Shown piece by piece: positions 6,412-14,157 of a stretch of DNA of 17,640 nucleotides; position 1 is the stretch's first letter, and each line of letters opens with the position of its first letter. The stretch is from Firmicutes bacterium UBA5500. GTDB lineage: Bacteria; Bacillota; UBA994; UBA5500. The notes beneath the pieces were generated by a model. It ran no database searches and was not told the DNA's origin. It saw nothing but the letters and a program-made list of their open reading frames with translations. Location of the stretch: contig DIPA01000066.1 in the NCBI GenBank assembly GCA_002427055.1, forward strand, positions 8,321 to 25,960. Reading direction: 5' to 3'. The position numbers were made by a program, and so were the translations under genes.

Positions 6412-8529
6412 CTAGACACCTTTAAGCGACAAGCCGATACGTTTGCGCTTAAGATCTACATCTAATACCCTAACTGTCACTTGGTCTCCAACATGAAGAA
6501 CATCCGCAGGATGCTTAATGTAACGCTCGCAGATCTCTGAAATATGCGCAAGACCATCTTGCTTAACCCCGATATCGATGAAAGCGCCGAAGTCAACTAC
6601 ATTACGCACTACGCCGGGCAAAATCATATCTGACACTAGGTCTTCCATTTTCAATACGTCTCGCCTAAACACAGGTCCGGGCAAGTCCTCGCGCGGGTCA
6701 CGCCCTGGCCGCAGTAGAGCTGCATGAATATCGCGTAGCGTTGGTAGCCCCGCACCTAGCTCAGCAGCCAAGGCAGCTAACTCGGTTTCATCTAGTGTCA
6801 TGCCTTCTGCCTGCCCCTGCATGCGTTTCCATAAATGCCCAGCTACTGGATATGACTCCGGGTGCACCGGAGTATTATCGAGAGGATTATCGGCACCTGG
6901 AATGCGACAGAAGCCTGCACATTGCAGAAAAGCAGCTGGGCCTAGACGAGGTACTTTCAATAGCTGCTGTCTGGACTTAAATGGGCCATTCTCTTCACGA
7001 TGAGCCACTATGTTCTTGGCAACGGCCTTGCTTACTCCTGCTACGTAGTTGAGCAGAGCAGGGGAAGCTGTATTTAAATCTACGCCAACTTTGTTAACTA
7101 CATCTTCCACTACACCCTGTAGTGTTTGTGCCAAACGTTTCTGGTTAACGTCATGCTGATACTGTCCTACACCAATCGACTTAGGGTCTATTTTTACCGA
7201 TTCAGCTAGAGGATCTTGTAATCGCCGCCCAATGGATACTGCACCACGCAAAGTTACATCTAGATCAGGCAACTCTTCAGCTGCTAGCGGGGAGGCTGAA
7301 TACACGGATGCGCCAGCCTCATTGACAATGGTATAGGATACCGGCAGATGATTGTCGCTAATCAACGCTGCCACCACATCTTCTGTCTCGCGTGAGCCCG
7401 TGCCATTGCCGATAGCAATAATGCTTACTCCATACGCCTTGATCAGGCGCAATAATAATGCTCTGCCCTGAGTGAGATCGCTCTGGGGTGGGGTAATATA
7501 GGCAACACCGGTATCAAGAACGCCACCCTCTGCGTTTATCACTGCCAGTTTACAGCCGGTACGATAGGCAGGATCAACTGCTAACACTACCTGACCTTTC
7601 ACCCGAGCCTGCAATAACAGGTTGCTCAAATTCTCAGCAAAGACCTTAATAGCTTGCTCCTCAGCCACCTCGGTCAGATTATTACGCAGTTCTCGCTCGA
7701 TCGCAGGGAATAGCAAGCGCTTGCAACCATCAGCAACAGCCGTCTGCAAGAAAACAGGGGCCTGACGCCGCCGGACAAAGCGATGTAGAATGCGCTCTAT
7801 TAACTGATCGAGAGGCAAGTTCAATTCTACTTTGAGCAGACCCTCTTTTTCACCACGATTAATAGCCAAAATTCTATGAGCAGGTATGCGCTTGATGGGC
7901 TCGCTATAGTCATAATACATCTCGTAGGGGGAATTAGTCTCCTTGGCAACCGCTGATACTACTAGATCACCATAGGTGCGATAGAAATTACGTGTCAGCT
8001 CGCGAATGTGGAAATCCTCGCTAACTCTCTCCGCAATAATATCTTGTGCTCCGGCTAAAGCATCTGCAGCAGCGGCTACCCCCTTTTCCACATCTATGTA
8101 TAACAGGCTGAGCTCATTAGCTGACGCATCATTCACCCGTTCATCCAACAGTGAGTCCGCTAACGGCTCTAATCCTTTTTCTTTAGCCATAGTAGCTCGA
8201 GTACGTCTTTTTGGGCGATAGGGCAAATAAACATCCTCGACCTGCTGCAAGGACGTTGCGCCATCTATGAGCTTGCTCAGATCATCTGTCAGCAGTCCCT
8301 GCTCGGCAATCAAACGCTTTACCTCTTGCTGCCTGGCTGATAGCGCACGTAGATAAGTCAGCCGTTCCTGTAACTGGCGTAACACAGTTTCGTCCATCTC
8401 GCCGGTAATCTCTTTACGATAGCGCGCAATAAAGGGCACTGTGTTCCCCTGGTCTAGAAGATCAATCGTAGCAGCAACATGCTGCTTGTCTAGATTAAGC
8501 TCTTGCGCTAAGCTAGCAATCATCTCCAC
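6412..8529 (-). CDS. tex: Tex-family S1 RNA-binding protein
   Basis: A Tex protein, a broadly conserved nucleic-acid-binding factor linked to transcription and related to eukaryotic Spt6. The N-terminal Tex domain holds the signature QGNTVPFIARYRKEITG. An RNase H-like YqgF domain follows with VVLAVDPAYRTGCKLAVI in the middle. Tandem helix-hairpin-helix segments come next (VGVDLNTASPALLNYVAGVS and VPRLGPAAFLQCAGF), and the C-terminus is an S1 domain (LPGVVRNVVDFGAFIDIGV to the end). The 705 residues match the family. I chose the GTG at 8529, which has AAGGAG nine bases upstream. A GTG at 8547 is in frame but has no ribosome site. The gene follows the amidohydrolase closely and is probably co-transcribed with it. 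No terminator is seen before the trpS promoter. Confidence 0.94.
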   Translation of the reverse strand: MEMIASLAQELNLDKQHVAATIDLLDQGNTVPFIARYRKEITGEMDETVLRQLQERLTYLRALSARQQEVKRLIAEQGLLTDDLSKLIDGATSLQQVEDVYLPYRPKRRTRATMAKEKGLEPLADSLLDERVNDASANELSLLYIDVEKGVAAAADALAGAQDIIAERVSEDFHIRELTRNFYRTYGDLVVSAVAKETNSPYEMYYDYSEPIKRIPAHRILAINRGEKEGLLKVELNLPLDQLIERILHRFVRRRQAPVFLQTAVADGCKRLLFPAIERELRNNLTEVAEEQAIKVFAENLSNLLLQARVKGQVVLAVDPAYRTGCKLAVINAEGGVLDTGVAYITPPQSDLTQGRALLLRLIKAYGVSIIAIGNGTGSRETEDVVAALISDNHLPVSYTIVNEAGASVYSASPLAAEELPDLDVTLRGAVSIGRRLQDPLAESVKIDPKSIGVGQYQHDVNQKRLAQTLQGVVEDVVNKVGVDLNTASPALLNYVAGVSKAVAKNIVAHREENGPFKSRQQLLKVPRLGPAAFLQCAGFCRIPGADNPLDNTPVHPESYPVAGHLWKRMQGQAEGMTLDETELAALAAELGAGLPTLRDIHAALLRPGRDPREDLPGPVFRRDVLKMEDLVSDMILPGVVRNVVDFGAFIDIGVKQDGLAHISEICERYIKHPADVLHVGDQVTVRVLDVDLKRKRIGLSLKGV

Positions 8530-8553
8530 AAAGGTTCTCTCCTTCACGACAAA

Positions 8554-9750
8554 CTAACGAAATAGCTCTTGTTCAATTAACCGACAATAAATGGCTACCC
8601 CCACGGGTAGTACGTCTTCATCTACATCAAAGCCTGGATGGTGCACTGGATGTTGCTTTCTGCCATCGCTTAGGCGGCTCCCTAACCAAAAAAACGCACC
8701 TGGAATATGCTCCAAAAAATGAGCGAAATCTTCACCCGTAAGAGACGGCCGTTCAAACCAAGTAACGGACTCACTCCCTAACGTTGCCTCAGAGGCCTGC
8801 ACTACTTGGTTCACCTGCTCCTGGCAATTAGCCGCCGGCGGATAGCCTGCTACATAGCGCATCTCATAGCGGGCGCCCATCGCCTTTGTTATACCTTCTA
8901 CAATCTGCTCAATTCTGTCTTGCATTAGCTGGCGCGTGTGAATATCTAGAGTACGCACCGTACAATCCAAAAGGGCTGTATCGGCAATGACATTGTAGCG
9001 ATAGCCTGCCTTTAGAACACCGACACCCAAAACAGCCGCCTGATGGGGCGACGTATTGCGTGAAACTATGCTCTGCAATGCCACTACAGTATGCGCAGCC
9101 ACCAGAACAGCATCTACTGCTTGTTGTGGTGCCGAGCCATGCCCTCCTGAACCAACTATCTTGATCTCAACCCTATCACTCGCTGCCATAGCTTGACCAG
9201 ATGCTATTCCAATCATGCCGACCGGTAAGTCGGCGGTAACATGTAGGCCATAGATGGCATCAACTTGCGGATTATCCAGCACACCATCTTCAATCATCGG
9301 GCGCACCCCACCTAGTGGAGGACACTCTTCCGCCGGCTGAAAAATGCATTTTACTGTGCCGGCAATTCGGCGACGGTGCCGTTGCAAAAGTATAGCTGTG
9401 CCTGCCAGCATCGCACTATGAGCGTCGTGTCCACAGGCGTGACTGATACCGGAGATACATGACGCATATGGCTTACCTGTCTTCTCATGTATTGGTAGCG
9501 CATCCAAATCAGCACGCAAGGCGATTGTCCTGCCGGGTGCCGCGCCGATAATAGTAGCAACCAAACCCGTGCCTCCTACCTTCTCCAGCACCTCAATTCC
9601 CTCTTCACGCAGTAGATCGGTCAAGTAACGGGCTGTCTCTACTTCCCTATAGCCAAGTTCTGGATACTTATGAATATGGCGGCGCATCTGTACCAGTTGT
9701 TCACTTAATTCCATAGCCTGCTGTCTCCAATAGTTAGTTTTCAGAAGCAT
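8554..9750 (-). CDS. M20-family amidohydrolase (N-acyl-amino-acid hydrolase type)
   Basis: A zinc or manganese amidohydrolase of peptidase family M20D, the group of aminoacylases, hippurate hydrolases and IAA-amino-acid hydrolases that release free amino acids from N-acyl or similar conjugates. HACGHDAH (104-111) and PAEE (139-142) supply metal ligands and the catalytic Glu. DLDALP (81-86), GSGGHGSAP in the dimerisation domain and HHPGFDVDED near the C-terminus complete the pattern. No signal peptide, so it is cytoplasmic. From the ATG at 9750 the protein has 398 residues, the family norm, with GAGG six bases upstream. The frame stays open to 9825, but those residues are not family-like. An ATG at 9714 is another option. 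Probably the middle gene of a three-gene transcript ending with tex; the exact substrate cannot be read. Confidence 0.9.
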   Translation of the reverse strand: MLLKTNYWRQQAMELSEQLVQMRRHIHKYPELGYREVETARYLTDLLREEGIEVLEKVGGTGLVATIIGAAPGRTIALRADLDALPIHEKTGKPYASCISGISHACGHDAHSAMLAGTAILLQRHRRRIAGTVKCIFQPAEECPPLGGVRPMIEDGVLDNPQVDAIYGLHVTADLPVGMIGIASGQAMAASDRVEIKIVGSGGHGSAPQQAVDAVLVAAHTVVALQSIVSRNTSPHQAAVLGVGVLKAGYRYNVIADTALLDCTVRTLDIHTRQLMQDRIEQIVEGITKAMGARYEMRYVAGYPPAANCQEQVNQVVQASEATLGSESVTWFERPSLTGEDFAHFLEHIPGAFFWLGSRLSDGRKQHPVHHPGFDVDEDVLPVGVAIYCRLIEQELFR

Positions 9751-9848
9751 CCTTATCCTCATCCTCCAATATGCCGTTAGACTACTATTCGCTAAGTGAA
9801 CCATCAATCCTTGTTCACCTAGCAAATTGAGGACAAGAGAACAAGAAG

Positions 9849-10187
9849 CTATTTTCTGCGGAGCTTAACTAGCCATAAGCAGATACCTAAACCAACAACA
9901 GAGGCAACTAGAAGGAGTTGTAGGGTATCTCGTGTAGAATATTCTACTGGTGCTTTTGTTGCTTCCAGCCAGCCAGTATCCCCTTCAACCCGTACCACTT
10001 GGTACCACATGTCCTCCTCGCTTTGCCAGTAAACGTCACCCACGTGCGGCATGATCTCTGTGTAAGCGATAATTCTACCATCACTATGCACTAGACGATA
10101 AGTGGTTACTGCTTCTTGTGGATTGTAAGCAGTTAACAAAGGAAATAACAAGCACCACACTAAAATAAACCGACATCCTCTGTACAT
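9849..10187 (-). CDS. Small membrane-anchored protein, function unknown
   Basis: A 112-residue protein with a hydrophobic N-terminal signal or anchor (residues 6-20), about 60 polar residues rich in Trp, Tyr and Glu, and a C-terminal transmembrane helix (LLLVASVVGLGICLWLV) ending in positive KLRRK. The topology suggests an extracytoplasmic domain held by one or two membrane segments with a cytoplasmic tail. The middle part (MPHVGDVYWQ, MWYQVVRV, DTGWLEA) has the look of a short beta-rich fold, but I recognise no family. The ATG at 10187 has AGGTG six bases upstream; a GTG three codons earlier overlaps that site and is less likely. It lies upstream of the amidohydrolase and tex on the same strand and may share their transcript. 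Confidence 0.65.
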   Translation of the reverse strand: MYRGCRFILVWCLLFPLLTAYNPQEAVTTYRLVHSDGRIIAYTEIMPHVGDVYWQSEEDMWYQVVRVEGDTGWLEATKAPVEYSTRDTLQLLLVASVVGLGICLWLVKLRRK

Positions 10188-10290
10188 ACTAATCACCTAT
10201 GCTTATTCTGTCCAACTCTAGGCCTTTCCCCCACTTTAGTGAAAAATAGGCGAGCTCGAACAAGAGATGTTTAGGTCGCGTAACCTTTCT

Positions 10291-10319
10291 TTCATGTTCT
10301 GGTAGCTATCGTCTATAAT
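10291..10319 (+). promoter_or_regulatory. Predicted promoter of the yitT-family gene
   Basis: A perfect -10 box TATAAT (10314-10319) is preceded, across 17 bases, by a weak -35 TTCATG (10291-10296). The predicted start near 10326 leaves about 40 bases before the GTG. The rest of the gap from 10188 shows no other convincing element. Confidence 0.55.
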
Positions 10320-10365
10320 ATAAAGTAGCTTTTGAGCTCATTTAAGTATAGAAAGGTTGGAAAGA

Positions 10366-11220
10366 GTGAACCGCATCAAACGACTATCCCGTTCAGTTAT
10401 CTTTATCCTGCTGGGGACCAGCTTATCTGCCCTTGCTTACACCCAGTTGATCATCCCTAACCGTATGCTCTCGGGAGGAGTAGCTGGCCTCAGTGTGCTC
10501 ATCAACAGCTTGACAGGTTTGCCTACTGGTACGCTAGTGCTGCTGATTAATATCCCTATTCTGATCTTGGGCTACCGCAAAATCGGTGGCAAGTTTATCG
10601 GGCTGACCATCCTCTCCGTGTTTAGCTTCTCAACGCTACTTAACATTATCCCTACACATCAGGTTGTTGACGATCTGCTTTTGGCATCCGTGTTTGGAGG
10701 CGCGCTAAATGGCCTTGGCCTCGGATTAGTCCTCAAATCAGGAGGCTCAACTGGCGGCACCGATATTATTGGTGTGATTCTAAACCGACGCTTTTCGCTT
10801 TCGATCGGCGAGGTAATGCTGGCGTTTAATGGGTTAATTGTTCTAGCCTCAGCTTTGCTATTCGACCTACAAGGGGCACTATATACTCTAATCACAATGT
10901 TTGTAACCTCGCGTACTGTAGACGCCTTACAGAACGCTCGAGATAGAAAAACAGCCCTTATTATTACGGACAAATCCGATGAAATTGCCACACAGATCCA
11001 CGATCAACTGCACCGTGGCGTCACTTTCCTGCAAGGCGAAGGATCCTATCAGCATGGTTACCATAAAGTGATCATGTGTGTGCTAACCCGTTTTGAAATT
11101 GCACAGTTAAAAGAGATAGTACTGAAGGAAGATCCCCAAGCCTTTATGACTATCTCCGATACTGACGAAGTCTTGGGACGCTTTAAAGCCTTTAGTCCCT
11201 TTAAGCGACCCACGCCGTAA
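10366..11220 (+). CDS. YitT-family membrane protein
   Basis: An integral membrane protein of the YitT family, 284 residues. The N-terminal two thirds is the multi-helix membrane domain with the signature LSGGVAGLSVLIN and the glycine-rich KSGGSTGGTDIIG. The last 60-70 residues (LIITDKSDEIATQIHDQLHR onward) form the soluble DUF2179-type domain common at the end of YitT proteins. Several paralogues are usual in Firmicutes; the molecular function is not established. I chose the GTG at 10366, which has AAAGG nine bases upstream; the TTG at 10357 abuts that site and is unlikely. It has its own promoter. No strong terminator follows, and the next gene on this strand appears to have its own promoter. 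Confidence 0.9.
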   Translation: MNRIKRLSRSVIFILLGTSLSALAYTQLIIPNRMLSGGVAGLSVLINSLTGLPTGTLVLLINIPILILGYRKIGGKFIGLTILSVFSFSTLLNIIPTHQVVDDLLLASVFGGALNGLGLGLVLKSGGSTGGTDIIGVILNRRFSLSIGEVMLAFNGLIVLASALLFDLQGALYTLITMFVTSRTVDALQNARDRKTALIITDKSDEIATQIHDQLHRGVTFLQGEGSYQHGYHKVIMCVLTRFEIAQLKEIVLKEDPQAFMTISDTDEVLGRFKAFSPFKRPTP

Positions 11221-11235
11221 TAAGCAATAAGACAA

Positions 11236-11264
11236 GTTACACCTCTGCCCTCTTTGCATATAAT
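11236..11264 (+). promoter_or_regulatory. Predicted promoter of the LysM/TolB gene
   Basis: TATAAT (11259-11264) lies 17 bases after GTTACA (11236-11241), a four-of-six match to a sigma-A -35 box. The -10 also reads CATATAAT, which resembles the sporulation sigma-E -10 consensus, so a sporulation promoter cannot be excluded by eye. Confidence 0.5.
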
Positions 11265-11270
11265 GTAGCA

Positions 11271-11293
11271 GGCCATTGCCCGGTGCAGTGGCC
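11271..11293 (+). other. Hairpin at the 5' end of the LysM/TolB transcript
   Basis: GGCCATTG (11271-11278) pairs with CAGTGGCC (11286-11293) around a 7-base loop, with one G-U pair. It begins about where transcription should start and lies about 75 bases before the start codon. No T-run follows, so it is not a terminator; it could stabilise the message or be an operator. Confidence 0.45.
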
Positions 11294-11369
11294 TATACTC
11301 AACATAGTCATGCTAACGCTCTCATGGCAAACCGGTTTGGCTATGCTTTGTACAAAGGGGGTGTTTTTT

Positions 11370-12617
11370 ATGCTTATCTATACCGTACAGCCAGGCGATA
11401 CCATCTTCCGCATCGCTATGCGATTAGGGAGCACCGTTGATTTAATCTTAGCCGCGAACGAACTGCCTGATCCTAATTTTATAACTCACGGTCAGAAACT
11501 GCTGATTCCTGTGCTAACCGGTACAGTGGTCCGCGTCCAACCTGGGGACTCCCTTTTTCAAATAGCACAACGATTTGATTTACCGGTAGAGGTAATCGCC
11601 GCCGCCAACGACCTGACGCCTCCCTACATCATTTTCCCAGGACAAACGTTGCGTATACCGTTAACTTTGGTTAATGTAACAGGTTGCATCGCTTATGAAT
11701 CAACCCGCGCTAACGGTATTTGGGACACTTGGTTTAAGAGTCCCAGTAGAGCTGGATCAACTCGACTCACCTTCAATCTAGGTGGACCAGCAACTGTTCC
11801 CATTTGGTCGCCTGATGGCCGCCAGATTGCTCTGGTTAGCCCCGGTGGCACGCTATATGTAGTGGACATGACAACTCGCCAAAGTCGCATGCTACTTGCA
11901 GGGATAGGCGAATTCGCGACCTTCGCTTGGTCGCCGGACAGCGAGAGTATTGCCGTAGAAGTGCATGGACAAATTGTCCTGGTTGACGTCAATACCGCGG
12001 CAACAAGTTTTATCACGCAAGGCGAAGCTCCTACTTTCTTGCCCGGTGGAGAGAGAATTGCCTTTACTAGAGCAGCCAGCAACGGCCAGCAAATTCTTAC
12101 AATCAATCTTGATGGTACAGGACTCAACTTAATTACCACTGTCAGTGGTGCTACTGCACTCTCACAACTAGAGGTAGACCCAAGCGGGCAACTTATAGCC
12201 TTTGTGCAAACTGGGCCCACAGAATCGCTAGTGCAAATCGCAGAACTCACAAGTGGCCGTGTTCTACCAACGCCCATCACCGAAGTAAGTAGAGATTTTT
12301 TCCCTCGTTGGTCTCCTGATGGTCAAATACTTGCCTACAACTCAACAATCGCGGCTGAAACGGGGCTAGTTGGGCAGATCAGGCTGGTTGATCGACAAGG
12401 CAATTTGATCGAAGACCTAACTGATACGGCTTGCTTGGGAGAACGCATAGCTTGGTCACCGGATGGCCAGTATATCAGCTATCCTAACTGCCTCAGTAGA
12501 TTACCACAGATTACTTTAGTTGGTTTACATAGAAGCCCTGTGCAGATCACAGCACATGGTATTAACGTACATCCTAACTGGACCTCTAGCAGCTGCCCAG
12601 CAGGTGATGCGCCATAA
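11370..12617 (+). CDS. Double LysM, TolB-like beta-propeller protein
   Basis: A 415-residue protein with two N-terminal LysM modules (about residues 2-48 and 51-98, with YTVQPGDTIFRIA and VRVQPGDSLFQIA), then a six-bladed TolB/WD40-like propeller. The propeller repeats are plain: WSPDGRQIAL, WSPDSESIAV, LPGGERIAFT, DPSGQLIAFV, WSPDGQILAY and WSPDGQYISY. LysM binds N-acetylglucosamine-containing glycans such as peptidoglycan. No signal peptide or membrane segment is present: LysM begins at residue 2. This suits a protein that meets cell wall or cortex without secretion, for example in the mother cell during sporulation, as with SafA-type coat proteins; that is inference. The ATG at 11370 has AAAGGGGGTG upstream. 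The frame stays open to 11283 but those codons have no ribosome site. Confidence 0.9.
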   Translation: MLIYTVQPGDTIFRIAMRLGSTVDLILAANELPDPNFITHGQKLLIPVLTGTVVRVQPGDSLFQIAQRFDLPVEVIAAANDLTPPYIIFPGQTLRIPLTLVNVTGCIAYESTRANGIWDTWFKSPSRAGSTRLTFNLGGPATVPIWSPDGRQIALVSPGGTLYVVDMTTRQSRMLLAGIGEFATFAWSPDSESIAVEVHGQIVLVDVNTAATSFITQGEAPTFLPGGERIAFTRAASNGQQILTINLDGTGLNLITTVSGATALSQLEVDPSGQLIAFVQTGPTESLVQIAELTSGRVLPTPITEVSRDFFPRWSPDGQILAYNSTIAAETGLVGQIRLVDRQGNLIEDLTDTACLGERIAWSPDGQYISYPNCLSRLPQITLVGLHRSPVQITAHGINVHPNWTSSSCPAGDAP

Positions 12618-12624
12618 ATATCGC

Positions 12625-12654
12625 AGTCCGGCTGCCTTAATCAACAGCCGGACT
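12625..12654. terminator. Shared hairpin terminator between convergent genes
   Basis: AGTCCGGCTG and CAGCCGGACT make a perfect 10-bp stem with a 10-base loop, placed 7 bases after the LysM/TolB stop and 5 bases from the end of the opposing gene. T-runs on either side are weak (TTCTGCTT rightward, GCGATATTTAT leftward), so it is a modest bidirectional terminator. Confidence 0.65.
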
Positions 12655-12659
12655 TCTGC

Positions 12660-13431
12660 TTAGTAGCCCCTTTCCAAGCCCATTCGCCAGCAATCTAGCG
12701 CAGCAAATCGTCCGGTAGCAGGTAACCTTCTCTCTTGCTGCCAAATAGACAAGGCGGTAGAGAGCGAGGTGTCAAAAACTCCCGTTAACTGTACATCGTG
12801 TCCCGTACCTAATAGAAGTTCCTGCAACGATAGCACATCTAAACCGCGGTCACCAATCTCAAGCTCGCGCCCCCCCCAAGACTGTGCGATCCCATACGGC
12901 CAGTAGAGAATCTGCCAGTATCTGTCCCGAGGCACGTAAGCGCGGATAACTAGGCTGGCTATCTCTTTGAAAAGCCCGCACCATACGAGCAGTACGCTGA
13001 TCATAGATGCCATCGGCAGGGCGTCCCAGAATCAAAGCTAGCCTCCGATTGGCTCCTACGAGCCTGTTTTGCAGTACCCAAACATCATGACCTTCATCTC
13101 CCTGCAACAGTGGCCGAGACCCGAAAGCCAGCCGTGCTGATAGAAAACGCCCAGTCAGCTGGCCAAACATCAGATATGACAAATCACAAATCTGCCAGGG
13201 CTGCCAGAGCATCATGTACTTTGCTAACCGCCGTATCCCTAACACAACTCTATTGGTAAGCATACCGTCTTCCGGCACTGATTGCAGCAACCAAGCCGGC
13301 TGCAGGCTAGAAACCCTGTTGAGCCAACGCTGCAGCACCCAGATATCACTGCCTTTACTAGTCGGCAAAGAAAGACTTAAAGTGCGGCTACCCAAGGGGT
13401 AGAAACAAAGCTCTAAGTATTTCTCTTCCAC
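12660..13431 (-). pseudogene. Triple peptidoglycan-binding-repeat protein, frameshifted at a G8 run
   Basis: Two overlapping minus-strand frames together encode one protein of about 256 residues with three repeats resembling the PG_binding_1 domain. Matching cores are GSDIWVLQRWL, GHDVWVLQNRL and GLDVLSLQELL, each followed by a region ending in a helix (RMVRAFQRDS, ALSIWQQERR). The first frame, from the GTG at 13431 (GGAGGTGA five bases upstream), covers repeats one and two and stops at 12859. The second frame carries repeat three to 12660. They meet at eight consecutive Gs (minus strand of 12870-12877). Seven Gs would join them seamlessly as TVLGGRELEIGDRG, so one base is extra. No signal peptide is seen. 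Either the gene is broken, the assembly has a homopolymer error, or slippage restores the frame. It may act in cell wall or spore cortex binding. Confidence 0.8.
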
Positions 13432-13440
13432 TCGCTTCAC

Positions 13441-13670
13441 CTCCCGCTATTGCAGATTATGCGCCAGCCAAAGCCCAAGTGTTAGCCGATTTTGGGCAAA
13501 ATTCAAGCCCTCAGTCAAAGAGCATAGCAGGAATGAACGCTAGTAAGCGCGAAGACATAGGTAAACCATATATTGAGCCCAATGGCGTCGACGGGATAAT
13601 GCAACTCTTGCTGCATTATTTCGTATCTATAATCATAAACATACTAAGGTAAAAGAAGGAGGTTTTTTGA
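13441..13670 (+). promoter_or_regulatory. Divergent control region with dyad 13596-13619 and -10 box 13628-13633
   Basis: This 230-bp gap separates the three-repeat protein gene (leftward) from the Cys-rich protein gene (rightward). ATAATGCA and TGCATTAT (13596-13603, 13612-13619) form a perfect 8-bp inverted repeat with an 8-base spacer. A TATAAT at 13628-13633 lies nine bases downstream, so the dyad covers the place of a -35 box, which has no good match. That layout fits an operator for a repressor or activator. A shorter inverted repeat, GCCCAA with TTGGGC (13473-13478, 13492-13497), is also present. No clear promoter for the leftward gene is visible. Confidence 0.5.
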
Positions 13671-14063
13671 ATGAAGGAAGTACAGGTATGCGTTGATCTA
13701 GGAACCAAGGCTACATTCTTTGGACTCGGTCTACTGGCCTCGAAAAAAATGCGCCCCTACGCAAAGTATTTCATCGTAGGAGGCCTTGCCTTGTCGGCTG
13801 CACCGGTAGTCATGCAGTTAGTTGAAAAAAACAAACTCAACCGTATCAAACCGAAAGAAGAGGTAGAAGAGGTTGCACTAGAGTGCGAAGAATCCTGCTG
13901 CTGCGAAGGTAGAGCTGCAGAAGATACTGAAGCTGTTGATGCAACCGAGACTGACTGCACAGATGAAGCTGATTGTGCAGATGAAGTAACAGAACCCTGT
14001 ACAAGTGAGTGTCAAGAAGAGCAAACGAACTGCGTCTGCCCAGAGGCAGAACCCGAAGTTTAA
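13671..14063 (+). CDS. Membrane-anchored protein with Cys-rich acidic tail, unknown
   Basis: A 130-residue protein I cannot place in a family. Residues 13-23 are hydrophobic and glycine-rich, and 33-50 (YFIVGGLALSAAPVVMQL) look like a membrane helix, with Lys/Arg on both flanks. From about residue 62 the chain is a low-complexity acidic tail: about 26 Asp/Glu, one Arg after residue 62, and ten Cys between 72 and 123, including the triplet CCC at 76-78 and dipeptides such as DC, PC, EC and VC. Such a tail could bind metal ions or form disulfides, but no zinc-finger or ferredoxin spacing is present. The ATG has GAAGGAGG eight bases upstream, one of the best ribosome sites in the window, so it is very likely translated. 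It has its own promoter region and terminator and appears monocistronic. Confidence 0.7.
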   Translation: MKEVQVCVDLGTKATFFGLGLLASKKMRPYAKYFIVGGLALSAAPVVMQLVEKNKLNRIKPKEEVEEVALECEESCCCEGRAAEDTEAVDATETDCTDEADCADEVTEPCTSECQEEQTNCVCPEAEPEV

Positions 14064-14077
14064 TTACTCCTAAAATG

Positions 14078-14116
14078 AAAGTAGGCTATCAGCGCGAGAT
14101 AGCCTACTTTTATTTT
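14078..14116. terminator. Bidirectional intrinsic terminator
   Basis: AAAGTAGGCTATC and GATAGCCTACTTT form a 13-bp perfect stem with loop AGCGCGA, followed rightward by TATTTT. Leftward, the complement continues as CATTTTAGG, so it can also serve the minus-strand ATPase gene ending at 14158. Confidence 0.92.
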
Positions 14117-14157
14117 CCGTATTTCTTATTCAAAATCCTAGCCTCAGAACTTACACC

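Noticed and set aside
11693..12280. Long minus-strand open frame opposite the LysM/TolB gene
   Set aside because: No ribosome site or family features; it lies wholly opposite a strongly supported repeat-containing gene and mirrors its codon pattern.
13479..13652. A 57-codon plus-strand open frame with a GTG start in the gap before the Cys-rich protein gene
   Set aside because: No ribosome site, no recognisable protein features, and it runs through the dyad and the TATAAT box, which explain this stretch better.
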